Assembly: GCA_900129675.1 (NCBI GenBank)
Contig: FSRD01000003.1
Span: 62,001-126,000, forward strand
DNA: 64,000 bases
Direction of reading: 5' to 3'
Source of the DNA: Bradyrhizobium erythrophlei
Lineage (GTDB): Bacteria; Pseudomonadota; Alphaproteobacteria; Rhizobiales; Xanthobacteraceae
Of the stretch, positions 25,588 to 33,064 are shown piece by piece; the stretch's first letter is position 1, and each line of letters begins with the position of its first letter. The position numbers and the translations under genes are program-made. Below the pieces are notes generated by a model. It was not told the origin of the DNA. It did no database searches and saw only the letters and a program-made list of their open reading frames with translations.

Positions 25588-26670
25588 TGTCGTAAATTAA
25601 ATCCGGGCATATTGGTGATGCAGTCCGCCCAGGGTTGGGCGACAAAGAATGTGCCCGGCGCGATCGACGGCGCGCGAGACCGGCGCATCTTTCTCCAGGG
25701 ATAGATGCGTGCGGGCCCCATTGTAATATTTCATGTACGACAGCAGTAGGTGACGGAGGTGGCGCTCGCTGAACACAACAACGTGGTCAAGGCATTCCCT
25801 GCGGATCGAACCGATCAGCCTTTCAGCATATCCATTTTGCCAAGGAGAGCGCGGCGACGTTGGTCGATCGCGAATGCCCATTGATCGAAGCCTTCGGATG
25901 AAGACCTCACCATAGGCGCCGTCCCGGTCACGAATGAGATAGCGGGGAGCCTGTTCCCAGCCGCAGGCTTCCGTGATCTGATTTGCGATCCAATCTGCGG
26001 TTGGATGCGCTGTGACGCCAAACCATAAAATCTGCCGTCGACCATGCCCCATGATCAACAAGCCGTAGAGCAGGCGAAACGAGATTGTCGGCACGACGAA
26101 CAGATCCATCGCGGCGATACCGTCGGCATGGTTGCGAATGAACGTCCTCCAGCCTTGGGATGGCGGGTCTCTTCGCTTGGCCATGTACTTGCCCACGCTG
26201 GTCTGTCCGATATCGATGCCGAGCTTGAGGAGTTCTCCATGGATCCGCGGCGCTCCCCACAGCGGATTGGCAATGCTCATCTCGCGGATAAGCTTGCGTA
26301 TCTCAGGCGCTACAGTTGGTCGGCCACCACGGCGCCGCGACTTCCACCGCCAGTACGATCTGAACCCGGCGCGGTGCCATTTAATCACGGTCTCCGGCTT
26401 CACGATCGCCAAGGCGCCCAGCACCTTCGGAGCCAAACGATACAAGCCAGCGAATATTAGACGGTCCAGCATCCCGAACGTCGGCCGTTTCGGCGATTGC
26501 CGCCGCAACACGTTAAGCTGATGACGCAGAATCGTGTTTTCAGCCTCAAGCGAGACCCGCGACCGGAACGCTCCGACCAACGCCAACCAGATTAGGCTCC
26601 AGACCTCTCGCATAAGGCAGGAGCATCGCTCGATTCGATATCAGTTGCCAGCAAGACTGAGTTTCCGACA
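25588..26670. mobile_element. rve-type IS, copy 2
   Basis: Ends are TGTCGTAAATTAAATCC (left, 25588) and the complement of TGTCGGAAACTCAGTC (right, ending 26670). They differ from the TGTGTACCG ends of copy 1. No clear target duplication. The transposase is full length. Confidence 0.75.
25597..26613 (-). CDS. integrase-core transposase, copy 2 (full length)
   Basis: At 338 aa it carries RRQSPKRPTFGMLDRLIFAG at the N-terminus, an HTH-like middle (RKLIREMSIANPLWGAPRIH) and the catalytic residues D (AAMDLFVVPT), D (LIRDRDGAYGE) and E (YAERLIGSIRREC). The post-Glu helix RHLRHLLLSYMKYYNGARTH is complete. It appears active. Confidence 0.9.
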   Translation of the reverse strand: MREVWSLIWLALVGAFRSRVSLEAENTILRHQLNVLRRQSPKRPTFGMLDRLIFAGLYRLAPKVLGALAIVKPETVIKWHRAGFRSYWRWKSRRRGGRPTVAPEIRKLIREMSIANPLWGAPRIHGELLKLGIDIGQTSVGKYMAKRRDPPSQGWRTFIRNHADGIAAMDLFVVPTISFRLLYGLLIMGHGRRQILWFGVTAHPTADWIANQITEACGWEQAPRYLIRDRDGAYGEVFIRRLRSMGIRDRPTSPRSPWQNGYAERLIGSIRRECLDHVVVFSERHLRHLLLSYMKYYNGARTHLSLEKDAPVSRAVDRAGHILCRPTLGGLHHQYARI

Positions 26671-27068
26671 GGGACACACATGGAGGCCCGGAATTACCGA
26701 AAGATTTGGCGCCGATCTCGCCGCTCTAATTGCGGAGGCGTTGGTCGCGGCCGTGATTAAGCGTCGCCGCGAGCTCGAAGCCGCGGGCGGCGCGACGATG
26801 AGCGTGTTGAATTGACCCGCTTGGCGTTTCGACGCTTGCGGGCATTGCGGCCGGTTTGGCGGATGTAACCCAAGCCGGCCCGCACTTCGGGGGACTCCGC
26901 AGCATGACCGGCGTTTACCGATACGTCCATCATCACGAATTGCTTTTCAGGCTGCATCAGGGTTGGCATTGGGTTGCGGACCTTGGCGACGTTCATGGCG
27001 AGTATTCGTCTCTGATGCAATGGTGCTGCGGCGATTGCGGAGGCGACTCGCGCCTTAAACAGCCCGTT
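26671..27068. other. intergenic with coding scraps
   Basis: A plus-strand stretch near 26701-26815 (ERFGADLAALIAEALVAAVI) and another near 26904-27030 (MTGVYRYVHHHELLFRLHQG) have protein-like composition but neither has both a proper start and end. They may be remnants of short rhizobial genes. Confidence 0.3.
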
Positions 27069-27269
27069 CTATCTGCCGCTGATGTTCGGCCGCACCCACT
27101 CCAAATCTTCTCGCGATGTGCTCTTGCTGCCTTTATCGGAGCCGTAGCGGACGAACACGCGATGATCGTTGAAGGATGTGATGACGCCTTCCTCCAGCCT
27201 GCCACCCGGATAGCGGTTGCCGGTGTAGACGACGCCGCGGCCGATATCGTCTTCGGTCGGTTCGATCAT
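27069..27269 (-). CDS. conserved small protein, 66 aa
   Basis: MIEPTEDDIGRGVVYTGNRY then GGRLEEGVITSFNDHRVFVR predicts a small beta-barrel. ATG 27269 overlaps the stop of the preceding gene (ATGA), which fixes the start. It is a type of short protein I recall from rhizobial prophage-like or accessory loci. Function unknown. Confidence 0.65.
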   Translation of the reverse strand: MIEPTEDDIGRGVVYTGNRYPGGRLEEGVITSFNDHRVFVRYGSDKGSKSTSREDLEWVRPNISGR

Positions 27270-27595
27270 TGCGCGGGGCGCTCCGGCTGCTGTGCCGTCG
27301 GTTCGATCTCTCTGAGCGGGAACAGCAACCACAGCGACCTTTTGAACAGGTAATGCGTCGCCATAACCATCGCCAGCACGATGAACCACCACTCAGAGAT
27401 TCGACCGCCATGATCTCGGCTCGCGATCAGCCACACAAAAAAGCTGAGCCAGATCACCATGGCGAAGATGCGCCAAAATTTCCTGCCCGAGGCAGAGACG
27501 AATTGAAGCGGATCAGACGAGCGGAAGCTGTTTGGATTAACGGAAACCCCGGTCCGAATCCCTTTAACGATCGGGACGCTAAACCACGCACGCAT
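27266..27595 (-). CDS. two-helix membrane protein, 109 aa
   Basis: Hydrophobic segments at about residues 42-59 (WRIFAMVIWLSFFVWLIA) and 69-92 (WWFIVLAMVMATHYLFKRSL) flank the loop SRDHGGRISE. It is coupled to 27069-27269 by a 4-bp overlap. The first ~30 residues are of uncertain reality. No family assigned. Confidence 0.55.
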   Translation of the reverse strand: MRAWFSVPIVKGIRTGVSVNPNSFRSSDPLQFVSASGRKFWRIFAMVIWLSFFVWLIASRDHGGRISEWWFIVLAMVMATHYLFKRSLWLLFPLREIEPTAQQPERPAQ

Positions 27596-27687
27596 TGAAA
27601 CCTCCCTATTATTTCTTCCCCTTCAGCCCGAGCTCGACCAGGCGGCGGATGGCAGAGATTTCGGAATACAAAATCGGCAGACCGCGC

Positions 27688-27897
27688 CTAACCTTCCGGG
27701 AACAGCTTGTCGGTCGCTTTGTCCAAACGCTTCTTCTCGGCGCGCGCATCCGGCAAATGACCAACTAGGTCGCCATTCAACTTGTAAATGTTCGAACCCT
27801 TAAGATCGTAAAGCTTTCGACCTTTAAGGCTGAAGACTGCGTCGTCCATGACTATGCCGACATGGACGCCTTTGCTGTTGAATATATTGCCGTTCAC
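27688..27897 (-). CDS. 4-fold beta-flower-like protein, 69 aa
   Basis: Four short strand-turn units repeat a G-x-hydrophobic pattern: GNIFNSKGVHVG, DAVFSLKGRKLYDLKG, SNIYKLNGDLVGHLPDA, then a basic tail. This matches my recollection of the small '4-fold beta flower' family. ATG 27897 has AGGAGG close upstream (GAGAGGAGGTCGGTCGTG). Role unknown. Confidence 0.65.
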   Translation of the reverse strand: MNGNIFNSKGVHVGIVMDDAVFSLKGRKLYDLKGSNIYKLNGDLVGHLPDARAEKKRLDKATDKLFPEG

Positions 27898-27983
27898 GAC
27901 CGACCTCCTCTCGAGGGCCCCTCCTTAGCAAAGGGGCTGCGCTTGTTGGCCGGCGATAGCGAGACAAATCGCGGGCCCAGGGG

Positions 27984-28223
27984 CTATTTCCCCTTCGCCT
28001 TCTTCGGCGGCTTCTCGCCAAGGTCTTTCGCGAGGATGTGCAGCATCGCGTCGACCATCCCGCGGATGGCTTCAGGTCGCGTCACCGGCGGGACCTGCTT
28101 GGCGGCCCATGCGTCGATTGCCTTTATCTGTTCGGACTGCAGGCGGACACCGACGAGCTTCCCGGTCTCAGCCGATCGTTTTCGGACCGGCTTAATTATG
28201 TTATCATAACTTGATTTTTCCAT
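27984..28223 (-). CDS. ribbon-helix-helix-like DNA-binding protein, 79 aa
   Basis: From ATG 28223: MEKSSYDNIIKPVRKRSAET, then the RHH-like core KLVGVRLQSEQIKAIDAWAA and RPEAIRGMVDAMLHI. Strand residues followed by two helices fit the MetJ/Arc fold. The Lys-rich C-terminus (KPPKKAKGK) may add non-specific DNA contact. The two palindromic sites at its own start (28200-28238) suggest autoregulation. The longer upstream frame is not supported. Confidence 0.7.
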   Translation of the reverse strand: MEKSSYDNIIKPVRKRSAETGKLVGVRLQSEQIKAIDAWAAKQVPPVTRPEAIRGMVDAMLHILAKDLGEKPPKKAKGK

Positions 28224-28238
28224 GACGCTATGATAACA
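28200..28238. promoter_or_regulatory. paired operator-like sites at the RHH gene start
   Basis: GTTATCATAAC (28200-28210) is a perfect odd palindrome, and TATGATAACA (28229-28238) repeats one arm and most of the other. They bracket the start codon (28223-28221). The AT-rich sites stand out from the GC-rich surroundings. Confidence 0.6.
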
Positions 28239-28341
28239 CGGAAGGCAAGCCGAGGGAAAGCTACTCCCCCGGCCAGGGACTCCGTCCTGAGCAAAGCGAC
28301 GCCGCGAGAGTGCGTCGCATTTGAACCTGCGGAGTCGTCCA

Positions 28342-29181
28342 ATGACCAAGCCGAAAAAGATTATTGATACGACGCGGCGGCACTTACTCACCATCGCTGC
28401 CGGCGGCGCTGTTGCCGCTGCGATCCCCGATGCCCGGGCCTATCCCGGGCATGCCGCCGATCCGATTTATGCCGCGATCGAGGCCCACAGGAAGGCCGCC
28501 GCCGCTTGGGACGCCGCGGTCGGCGTTCGCGCGAGCTTCCCCGAAGGGCCCGAGCCCAGGACCGATGAGCAGTGGGAAGAACTGGATCGGCTCGACGATG
28601 CGGAGGCCGCCGCGCGGGAGCCTCTTGCGGCGGCCGGCGTCGACCTAGTTACCACCGCACCGACGTCGTTGGCCGGCATCGTCGCGGCGGTTAGCTATGT
28701 TCGCGCGCAGATGCGGAATGACGCATTCATGCCGTGGGAGATCGAATTCGAATTCGAATATGACGAGGGATGCCCAGGCGACGCTCAAGAGACGATGGGC
28801 TGGATTGACGCCTTCCTTGACACGATCGCCGACGGCCGCGGCCGCGCTCGCCGAGCGGGTGCAATCATGACGAAACGCAAAGTATCAAAGATTGTTGCGA
28901 GCACGACGGCGCACACGGGCGCCGATCCGCGCGAATTTTTCGATCCGGTGTTGCCCGTCATCGATGCTCATCGCAAGAGAGTAGAGATCGTGTTAGAGGC
29001 CGTTCGCGTCGAGGGCGAGTCCTTTGGCAAGGGGACGGAGGCCGCTCAGGCCCGGCTGAAAAAGACCATGAGAGCGGTTTGGGCGAGTCTAGATCCGCCC
29101 GCGCGCACTGGTGACGACGCAACCGACAACGCTGCTTGGCGCGGTCGCGTTGCTGCAATATCTGATGATGCAATTCGATGA
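28342..29181 (+). CDS. Tat-signal protein of two tandem modules, 3' end frameshifted
   Basis: Starting at ATG 28342 (GGAG 10 bases before), the N-terminus has a Tat-like signal (TRRHLLTIAAGGAVAAAIPD, ARA). The first module (DPIYAAIEAHRKAAAAWDAA ... TTAPTSLAGIVAAVSYV ... FLDTIADG) is followed by a second that begins alike (DPVLPVIDAHRKRVEIVLEA). In this frame the second module ends abnormally (GDDATDNAAWRGRVAAIS); the expected continuation is in the +1 frame at 29111-29296. The protein family is a recurrent rhizobial hypothetical; function unknown. Confidence 0.6.
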   Translation: MTKPKKIIDTTRRHLLTIAAGGAVAAAIPDARAYPGHAADPIYAAIEAHRKAAAAWDAAVGVRASFPEGPEPRTDEQWEELDRLDDAEAAAREPLAAAGVDLVTTAPTSLAGIVAAVSYVRAQMRNDAFMPWEIEFEFEYDEGCPGDAQETMGWIDAFLDTIADGRGRARRAGAIMTKRKVSKIVASTTAHTGADPREFFDPVLPVIDAHRKRVEIVLEAVRVEGESFGKGTEAAQARLKKTMRAVWASLDPPARTGDDATDNAAWRGRVAAISDDAIR

Positions 29182-29296
29182 GCACGGCCTTTGCACATGG
29201 ATACCGGACACGATCGACGACGAGCCCTGGCCGTTTCTCGCTTTTCGGACCGTGGCATCGGCGCTTTTGCAGGTGCAGCACGAGACAGCAGAATGA
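29111..29296 (+). pseudogene. out-of-frame 3' part of the two-module protein
   Basis: The frame from GTG 29111 reads TTQPTTLLGAVALLQYLMMQ, then FLAFRTVASALLQVQHE. It aligns with module 1's TTAPTSLAGIVAAVSYVRAQ ... IDAFLDTIADG. It therefore looks like the true C-terminus of the gene at 28342, shifted by one base near 29100. It overlaps the next start by ATGA. Confidence 0.5.
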
Positions 29297-29499
29297 GCCA
29301 GCACGAAACCTATTTGGGCGATGGGCTCTATGTGAGTTGGGACGGCTGGCAGGTGAAACTGCGGGCGCCGCGCGATGGGGGTGACCACGAAGTGTTCTTG
29401 GAGGACGGCCTGACGCTGCAGGCTTTCCTCGAGTTTCTTGACACGCTGCCGAAACGCCAGGGCCATCAGGAGGAGATCAACGATGCCAAATCGACATGA
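29293..29499 (+). CDS. conserved small protein, 68 aa
   Basis: MSQHETYLGDGLYVSWDGWQ then VKLRAPRDGGDHEVFLEDGL is a conserved pattern of short rhizobial proteins. ATG 29293 overlaps the upstream stop, and the next gene's start lies inside its own end, so this is an operon with 29111 and 29483. Soluble and acidic. Function unknown. Confidence 0.7.
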   Translation: MSQHETYLGDGLYVSWDGWQVKLRAPRDGGDHEVFLEDGLTLQAFLEFLDTLPKRQGHQEEINDAKST

Positions 29500-29794
29500 G
29501 AGACGGCGTGCGGACGTGGTGATGTTGACTAAGGCGGAGTTTGAGGGTCTCGATCACATCTGTTGCTGGGATGGATGCGACAAGACCTATAACCACAAAG
29601 ACGGAATGCCGAAGGGATGGCAAAACATCCTGATGTTTTGGGCTCGAAAGCCATCCTTAGACCTTGGCACGATCAACCCGGGAGACTGGAGTCGGGACGG
29701 CGTTCTTTGTCCCGAACACGTTGAACACATCCAGAGCCTTCTAATCCCGCTCGCATTGGAAGTGGCAACTCGCCCCAGCGAAGGGCAAGCATAG
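29483..29794 (+). CDS. Cys/His zinc-binding-like protein, 103 aa
   Basis: ATG 29483 is supported by AGGAGGAGATCAACG. Candidate ligands are ICCWDGCDKTYNHKDG and VLCPEHVEHI, a possible zinc site of the CCx3C ... CxxH type. RRRADVVMLTKAEFEGLDH precedes it. Last gene before a strong terminator. Unknown role. Confidence 0.6.
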   Translation: MPNRHERRRADVVMLTKAEFEGLDHICCWDGCDKTYNHKDGMPKGWQNILMFWARKPSLDLGTINPGDWSRDGVLCPEHVEHIQSLLIPLALEVATRPSEGQA

Positions 29795-29835
29795 AGCCGC
29801 CTCCTTTTTCAGGCGAAAAAATCGACATTGGCCCG

Positions 29836-29863
29836 CCCGCCGGTTCACGCCGGCGGGTTTTTT
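29836..29863 (+). terminator. intrinsic terminator
   Basis: CCCGCCGG, TTCACG loop, CCGGCGGG, six T. It ends the operon 28342-29794. Confidence 0.9.
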
Positions 29864-29955
29864 ATTTGAGGGGATAACAGCAGGGGTCGCTTGGGCTCCG
29901 TAGCAGTGTGGGCACTCTATGCCCGTCAGGAGCCTCCAACCAAAGAGACGGGATC

Positions 29956-30117
29956 ATGGGCAGCAAAAACCGAGTCGTAACAGAGACGAACAGCGCTCAA
30001 AGCACTCGCGACACCAATGCGAAACTCGACCATATCGCGCGAGCGATCGCCGAGCTGGCTGACTTTGTCGACGACCTTGAAAACCAGCTTCAACGGATAG
30101 AAAGTAGCCGGCGATAA
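29956..30117 (+). CDS. short coiled-coil protein, 53 aa
   Basis: Starting at ATG 29956 after GAGACGGGATC, the sequence MGSKNRVVTETNSAQSTRDT leads into a single amphipathic helix (KLDHIARAIAELADFVDDLE, NQLQRI). No other feature. It sits between the terminator and the attachment-site-like region. Confidence 0.45.
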   Translation: MGSKNRVVTETNSAQSTRDTNAKLDHIARAIAELADFVDDLENQLQRIESSRR

Positions 30118-30135
30118 ACTTCCCAGGCCCAGCCC

Positions 30136-30223
30136 CATGTCGCAATCATGTCGCACGGTGTTGCCGCCACTCTCTGTAACCCATTGAAACAAGACGGGAA
30201 CAATTGCGACACGGTGCGACATG
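30136..30223. repeat. cluster of TGTCGCA sites beside the tRNA fragment
   Basis: CATGTCGCA occurs twice as a direct repeat (30136-30144, 30147-30155), and its complement occurs twice downstream (TTGCGACA 30204-30211; TGCGACATG 30215-30223). The symmetric layout 40 bp from a tRNA scar is what integrase arm-type or excisionase sites can look like. Confidence 0.5.
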
Positions 30224-30262
30224 AAACGAGATCGACGGAATCGCAGAAGTCATTGATTTTAT

Positions 30263-30312
30263 TGGTGATCCCAGCAGGATTCGAACCTGCAACCCACGGA
30301 GTAGAAATCCGT
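30263..30312 (-). tRNA. 3' half of a tRNA (anticodon TCT, Arg-like), attachment-site scar
   Basis: On the minus strand an anticodon arm (ACGGA, loop TTTCTAC, TCCGT) is followed by a variable region, the T-arm (GCAGG, TTCGAAT, CCTGC), the acceptor 3' strand TGGGATC and ACCA. No matching 5' acceptor strand (GATCCCA) or D-arm exists before it, so it is not a functional gene. Such 3' tRNA halves are left when an element integrates into a tRNA gene. Confidence 0.75.
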
Positions 30313-30373
30313 TACTTGGACCGCTGCAGAATTCCTACCGATATCTGCGTGCGTTTAAGCACCTCCAAGCAGG

Positions 30374-30595
30374 ATCAAATGCACAAAGTGTTCCCAGGTA
30401 TTTAGGGAGCGGGCTCAGAAGGTCAGGCCTAATTTCCAGACGAACTGCGCGCATTGCAACCGGCTCATCACATTCGAATTCGGTTCCGGGGATCCAAACA
30501 TCCGGCGGGCCCTCGCTAGCGCAAAAGAAATCAGGATTGTAGTCGAAGCAGAACTAAAAGCGCGGGCTACCGCTGAAGTTAGCAGGCGAACCTAA
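30374..30595 (+). pseudogene. zinc-ribbon protein lacking a start codon
   Basis: An open frame reads IKCTKCSQVFRERAQKVRPN, FQTNCAHCNRLITFEFGSGD, PNIRRALASAKEIR: two CxxC knuckles in a pattern I recall from short rhizobial proteins. A TAA lies just upstream and no ATG/GTG/TTG is available before the first CxxC. The 5' end may have been lost at the adjacent integration scar. Confidence 0.5.
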
Positions 30596-30664
30596 ACCGA
30601 ATTTGCGCCCGTCCGGCAGTGCTATCGGGTCCTCGAACTTGCGCTGCCAGCCTCGTTCGCTCAC

Positions 30665-30735
30665 GTTGCGGCCTTCTTCCTTGTCGACGCCGCGCGCGAC
30701 GATCTTGAACGCGCTATCTTGTTCTTGCAAAATCA
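30665..30735 (-). pseudogene. SRAP/YedK C-terminal scrap
   Basis: DSAFKIVARGVDKEEG resembles the last residues of the SRAP family, as at 25241-25396 (DDTLKIVARGGEKED). Only about 20 residues remain; it overlaps the end of the next gene. Confidence 0.4.
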
Positions 30736-30972
30736 TCGTCGATATAGGGCAGACGGTGCGAGGCAGTGACGGCACCTAACGACTTTGCCATGATGATGAT
30801 TTCTCGCGTAGGCTTCTGCCTCTACCAGCGTCGCGAGCGGGGGCGACCACACCGTGTTGTTGCGCCTGACCTTGAAGATTGATCCGACACCCTTGCCGTC
30901 TTTGCAATAGCTGCAGGAGGACTTGTGAATTCGAGTTTCACCACTTCGCCGAGGCGTCACATAAAAACTCAT
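30733..30972 (-). CDS. small Cys-rich protein, 79 aa
   Basis: MSFYVTPRRSGETRIHKSSC then SYCKDGKGV, and near the end HHHGKVVRCRHCLAPSALY: a CxxC pair at each end may bind one zinc, with HHH close by. The middle (TLVEAEAYARNHHHGK) is helical. It directly follows 30992-31255 on the same strand. Unknown function. Confidence 0.55.
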   Translation of the reverse strand: MSFYVTPRRSGETRIHKSSCSYCKDGKGVGSIFKVRRNNTVWSPPLATLVEAEAYARNHHHGKVVRCRHCLAPSALYRR

Positions 30973-30991
30973 AATACTCTCCCCCACATCA

Positions 30992-31255
30992 TCAGGCGAA
31001 CAGCTCGGCGCCGGCCTGGGTGAACTTCACATAGGTGCCGGATTCATGGCACCACAGCCAGCCTTTGGCGATCGCGAGGGCGAGGCCCGCACCGTATTCG
31101 GCCGGACTGCCGCCTTCCTTGAACAGGAAGGGGCCGTTGACCTTCTCGATGTGGATCCTGCCGTCCTGTACCGGCTCGACCGCATTGGCGAGCTCGAGAA
31201 GCTTGCGGGCGGCTCTTTCCGGGTCAGCGTAAGGCCGTTCGGGGGCGTAGTTCAT
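30992..31255 (-). CDS. conserved rhizobial hypothetical protein, 87 aa
   Basis: PERAARKLLELANAVEPVQD, GRIHIEKVNGPFLF and GAGLALAIAKGWLWCHESGT suggest a winged-helix-like or small alpha/beta protein (fold is inference). Intact start and end. It probably shares a transcript with 30733. I recall the type from rhizobial accessory regions. Confidence 0.65.
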   Translation of the reverse strand: MNYAPERPYADPERAARKLLELANAVEPVQDGRIHIEKVNGPFLFKEGGSPAEYGAGLALAIAKGWLWCHESGTYVKFTQAGAELFA

Positions 31256-31401
31256 CGGGCAGAATCAGCGTCTCCTCGAGAGATGGATCGAGATGAAACC
31301 AATTTCAGTGATCCACGAAATAATCTTGAAACACAGCGGGTTAACAATGGCATGTATTTTCATAGGTTTCTTTGAGACGTTGTTTCATTGCGGGACGGAC
31401 C

Positions 31402-31527
31402 ATGGATCAAAAATTGGATAGAATTGGAATCGGTGCCCGATTCAAAATGAGCAACCTTGGAATTGCTCGTTGCCGAGAACTAGCTGACCAGACTGGCGTC
31501 GTTGTTGCTGTGAGCCGCCGTTGTCAC
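31402..31527 (+). pseudogene. 5' fragment of the 24883-type gene, cut by IS copy 3
   Basis: MDQKLDRIGIGARFKMSNLG, IARCRELADQTGVVVAVSRR parallels 24883-25122, then stops matching exactly where the IS left end begins (31528). The 3' part is not found on the other side. Confidence 0.65.
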
Positions 31528-32616
31528 TGTCGCAAACTTAATCTGACTAGCAGTTGATCGAAAATCGGGCGATGCTGTTGCGGGATGATAGATCTTGTGA
31601 GGCTCATTGTTTGGACGGTGGTAGATCTGTTTCGGTCCTGGGCAGCGCTCGAGGCGGAAATCCTGACGTTGCGGCAGCAGATAAACGTTCTGCGGCGAAC
31701 CGCTCCTAAGAGACAAACTTTCAGCGCCATCGACCGATTGATTTTTGTTTGCCTTTATCGGCTTCTCCCTGGCGTTCGCGATGCGCTGGCGATTGTCAAG
31801 CCGGAGACCGTAGTCAAATGGCATCGCGCTGGCTTCCGTGTATATTGGCGATGGAAATCGAAGCCGCGGGGTGGCAGGCCAACAGTTCCGTTGAAGATAC
31901 GCAAGCTTATCCGCGAGATGAGCATTGCCAATCCTCTGTGGGGAGCGCCTCGAATCCATGGAGAACTCCTCAAGCTCGGCATCGAAATCGGACAAACCAG
32001 CGTGGCCAAGTACATGGTCAGACGACGAGACCCGCCGTCCCAGGGCTGGAGGACATTCCTCCGCAACCACGCGGACGGGATCGCTGCGATGGATATGTTC
32101 GTCGTACCGACAATCTCGCTTCGCCTGCTCTATGGATTGCTGATCATGGGGCACGGCCGGCGACATATTCTGTGGTTTGGTGTCACAGCGCATCCAACCG
32201 CAGAATGGATCGCAAATCAGGTCACGGAAGCATGCGGGTGGGAACAGGCTCCCCGCTATCTCATTCGTGACCGGGACGGGGCCTATGGGGAGATCCTTAT
32301 TCGCAGACTCCGATCGATAGGCATCCGCGATCGACCGACGTCGCCACGCTCCCCTTGGCAAAATGGATATGCTGAAAGGCTGATCGGTTCGATCCGCAGG
32401 GAATGCCTTGACCACGTCATTGTATTCAGCGAGCGCCACCTTCGTCACCTGCTGCTTTGTTATATGAAGTATTACAATGGGACCCGCACGCATCTATCCC
32501 TGGAGAAAGACGCACCGGTCTCGCGCGCCGTCGATCGCGCTGGACACATTCTTTGTCGCCCAATCTTGGGCGGACTTCATCATCACTACGTCCGGGTTTA
32601 GGTTTTCGGTACACAC
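31528..32616. mobile_element. rve-type IS, copy 3 (mixed ends)
   Basis: The left end TGTCGCAAACTTAATCTGAC matches copy 2, while the right end GGTTTTCGGTACACAC matches copy 1. The left insertion point interrupts a small gene; the right flank is inside a serine-recombinase fragment. No target duplication is visible. Confidence 0.7.
31585..32601 (+). CDS. integrase-core transposase, copy 3 (full length)
   Basis: The 338-aa protein is closely similar to copy 2, with AAMDMFVVPTISLRLLYGLL, LIRDRDGAYGEILIRRLRSI and YAERLIGSIRREC holding the D, D and E. It differs from copy 2 mainly in the first 60 residues (WTVVDLFRSWAALEAEILTL). Likely active. Confidence 0.9.
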   Translation: MIDLVRLIVWTVVDLFRSWAALEAEILTLRQQINVLRRTAPKRQTFSAIDRLIFVCLYRLLPGVRDALAIVKPETVVKWHRAGFRVYWRWKSKPRGGRPTVPLKIRKLIREMSIANPLWGAPRIHGELLKLGIEIGQTSVAKYMVRRRDPPSQGWRTFLRNHADGIAAMDMFVVPTISLRLLYGLLIMGHGRRHILWFGVTAHPTAEWIANQVTEACGWEQAPRYLIRDRDGAYGEILIRRLRSIGIRDRPTSPRSPWQNGYAERLIGSIRRECLDHVIVFSERHLRHLLLCYMKYYNGTRTHLSLEKDAPVSRAVDRAGHILCRPILGGLHHHYVRV

Positions 32617-32972
32617 CGGTCTCGCACCAGCGCATTGGCGCCGCCGAGTTCGAGGTAGCGCCGGTAGATCAGTCGGACCCTCTCGGCTTCGTCCTCGATG
32701 ATGGCAATCTTGTCGTCCTTCATGTGATAACCGAGGGGGAGGGGACCGCCGACCCACAGGCCCTTTCGTTTAGAGGCAGCAATTTTGTCGCGGATGCGCT
32801 CGGAAGTGACCTCCCTCTCGAACTGGGCGAAGGACAGGAGCACGTTGAGCGTCAGCCGGCCCATCGAAGTCGTGGTGTTGAACTGCTGGGTGACCGAGAC
32901 GAACGACACGCCATGTGCATCGAACAGTTCCACCAGCTTGGCAAAGTCGGCCAGCGATCGCGTCAGGCTGAA
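32617..32972 (-). pseudogene. large serine recombinase fragment
   Basis: The minus-strand frame holds the end of a resolvase catalytic domain (LADFAKLVELFDAHGVSFVS, VTQQFNTTTSMGRLTLNVLL, SFAQFEREVTSERIRDKIAA) and the start of the recombinase domain (GLWVGGPLPLGYHMKDDKIA). The catalytic Ser N-terminus is missing and the C-terminus is cut by IS copy 3. It is a relic of an integrative element. Confidence 0.8.
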
Positions 32973-33064
32973 GGGCGCAATTTTTACCCCCCAGGGGCAT
33001 GGACAGGCCCCCCGTCCTCGCGCGCGCGAGACTGGCTTGAAAAATATCCCCGGGTCGAGAAGGG

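Noticed and set aside
30263..30312. A complete tRNA gene
   Set aside because: The 5' acceptor strand and D-arm are missing; only the 3' half fits.
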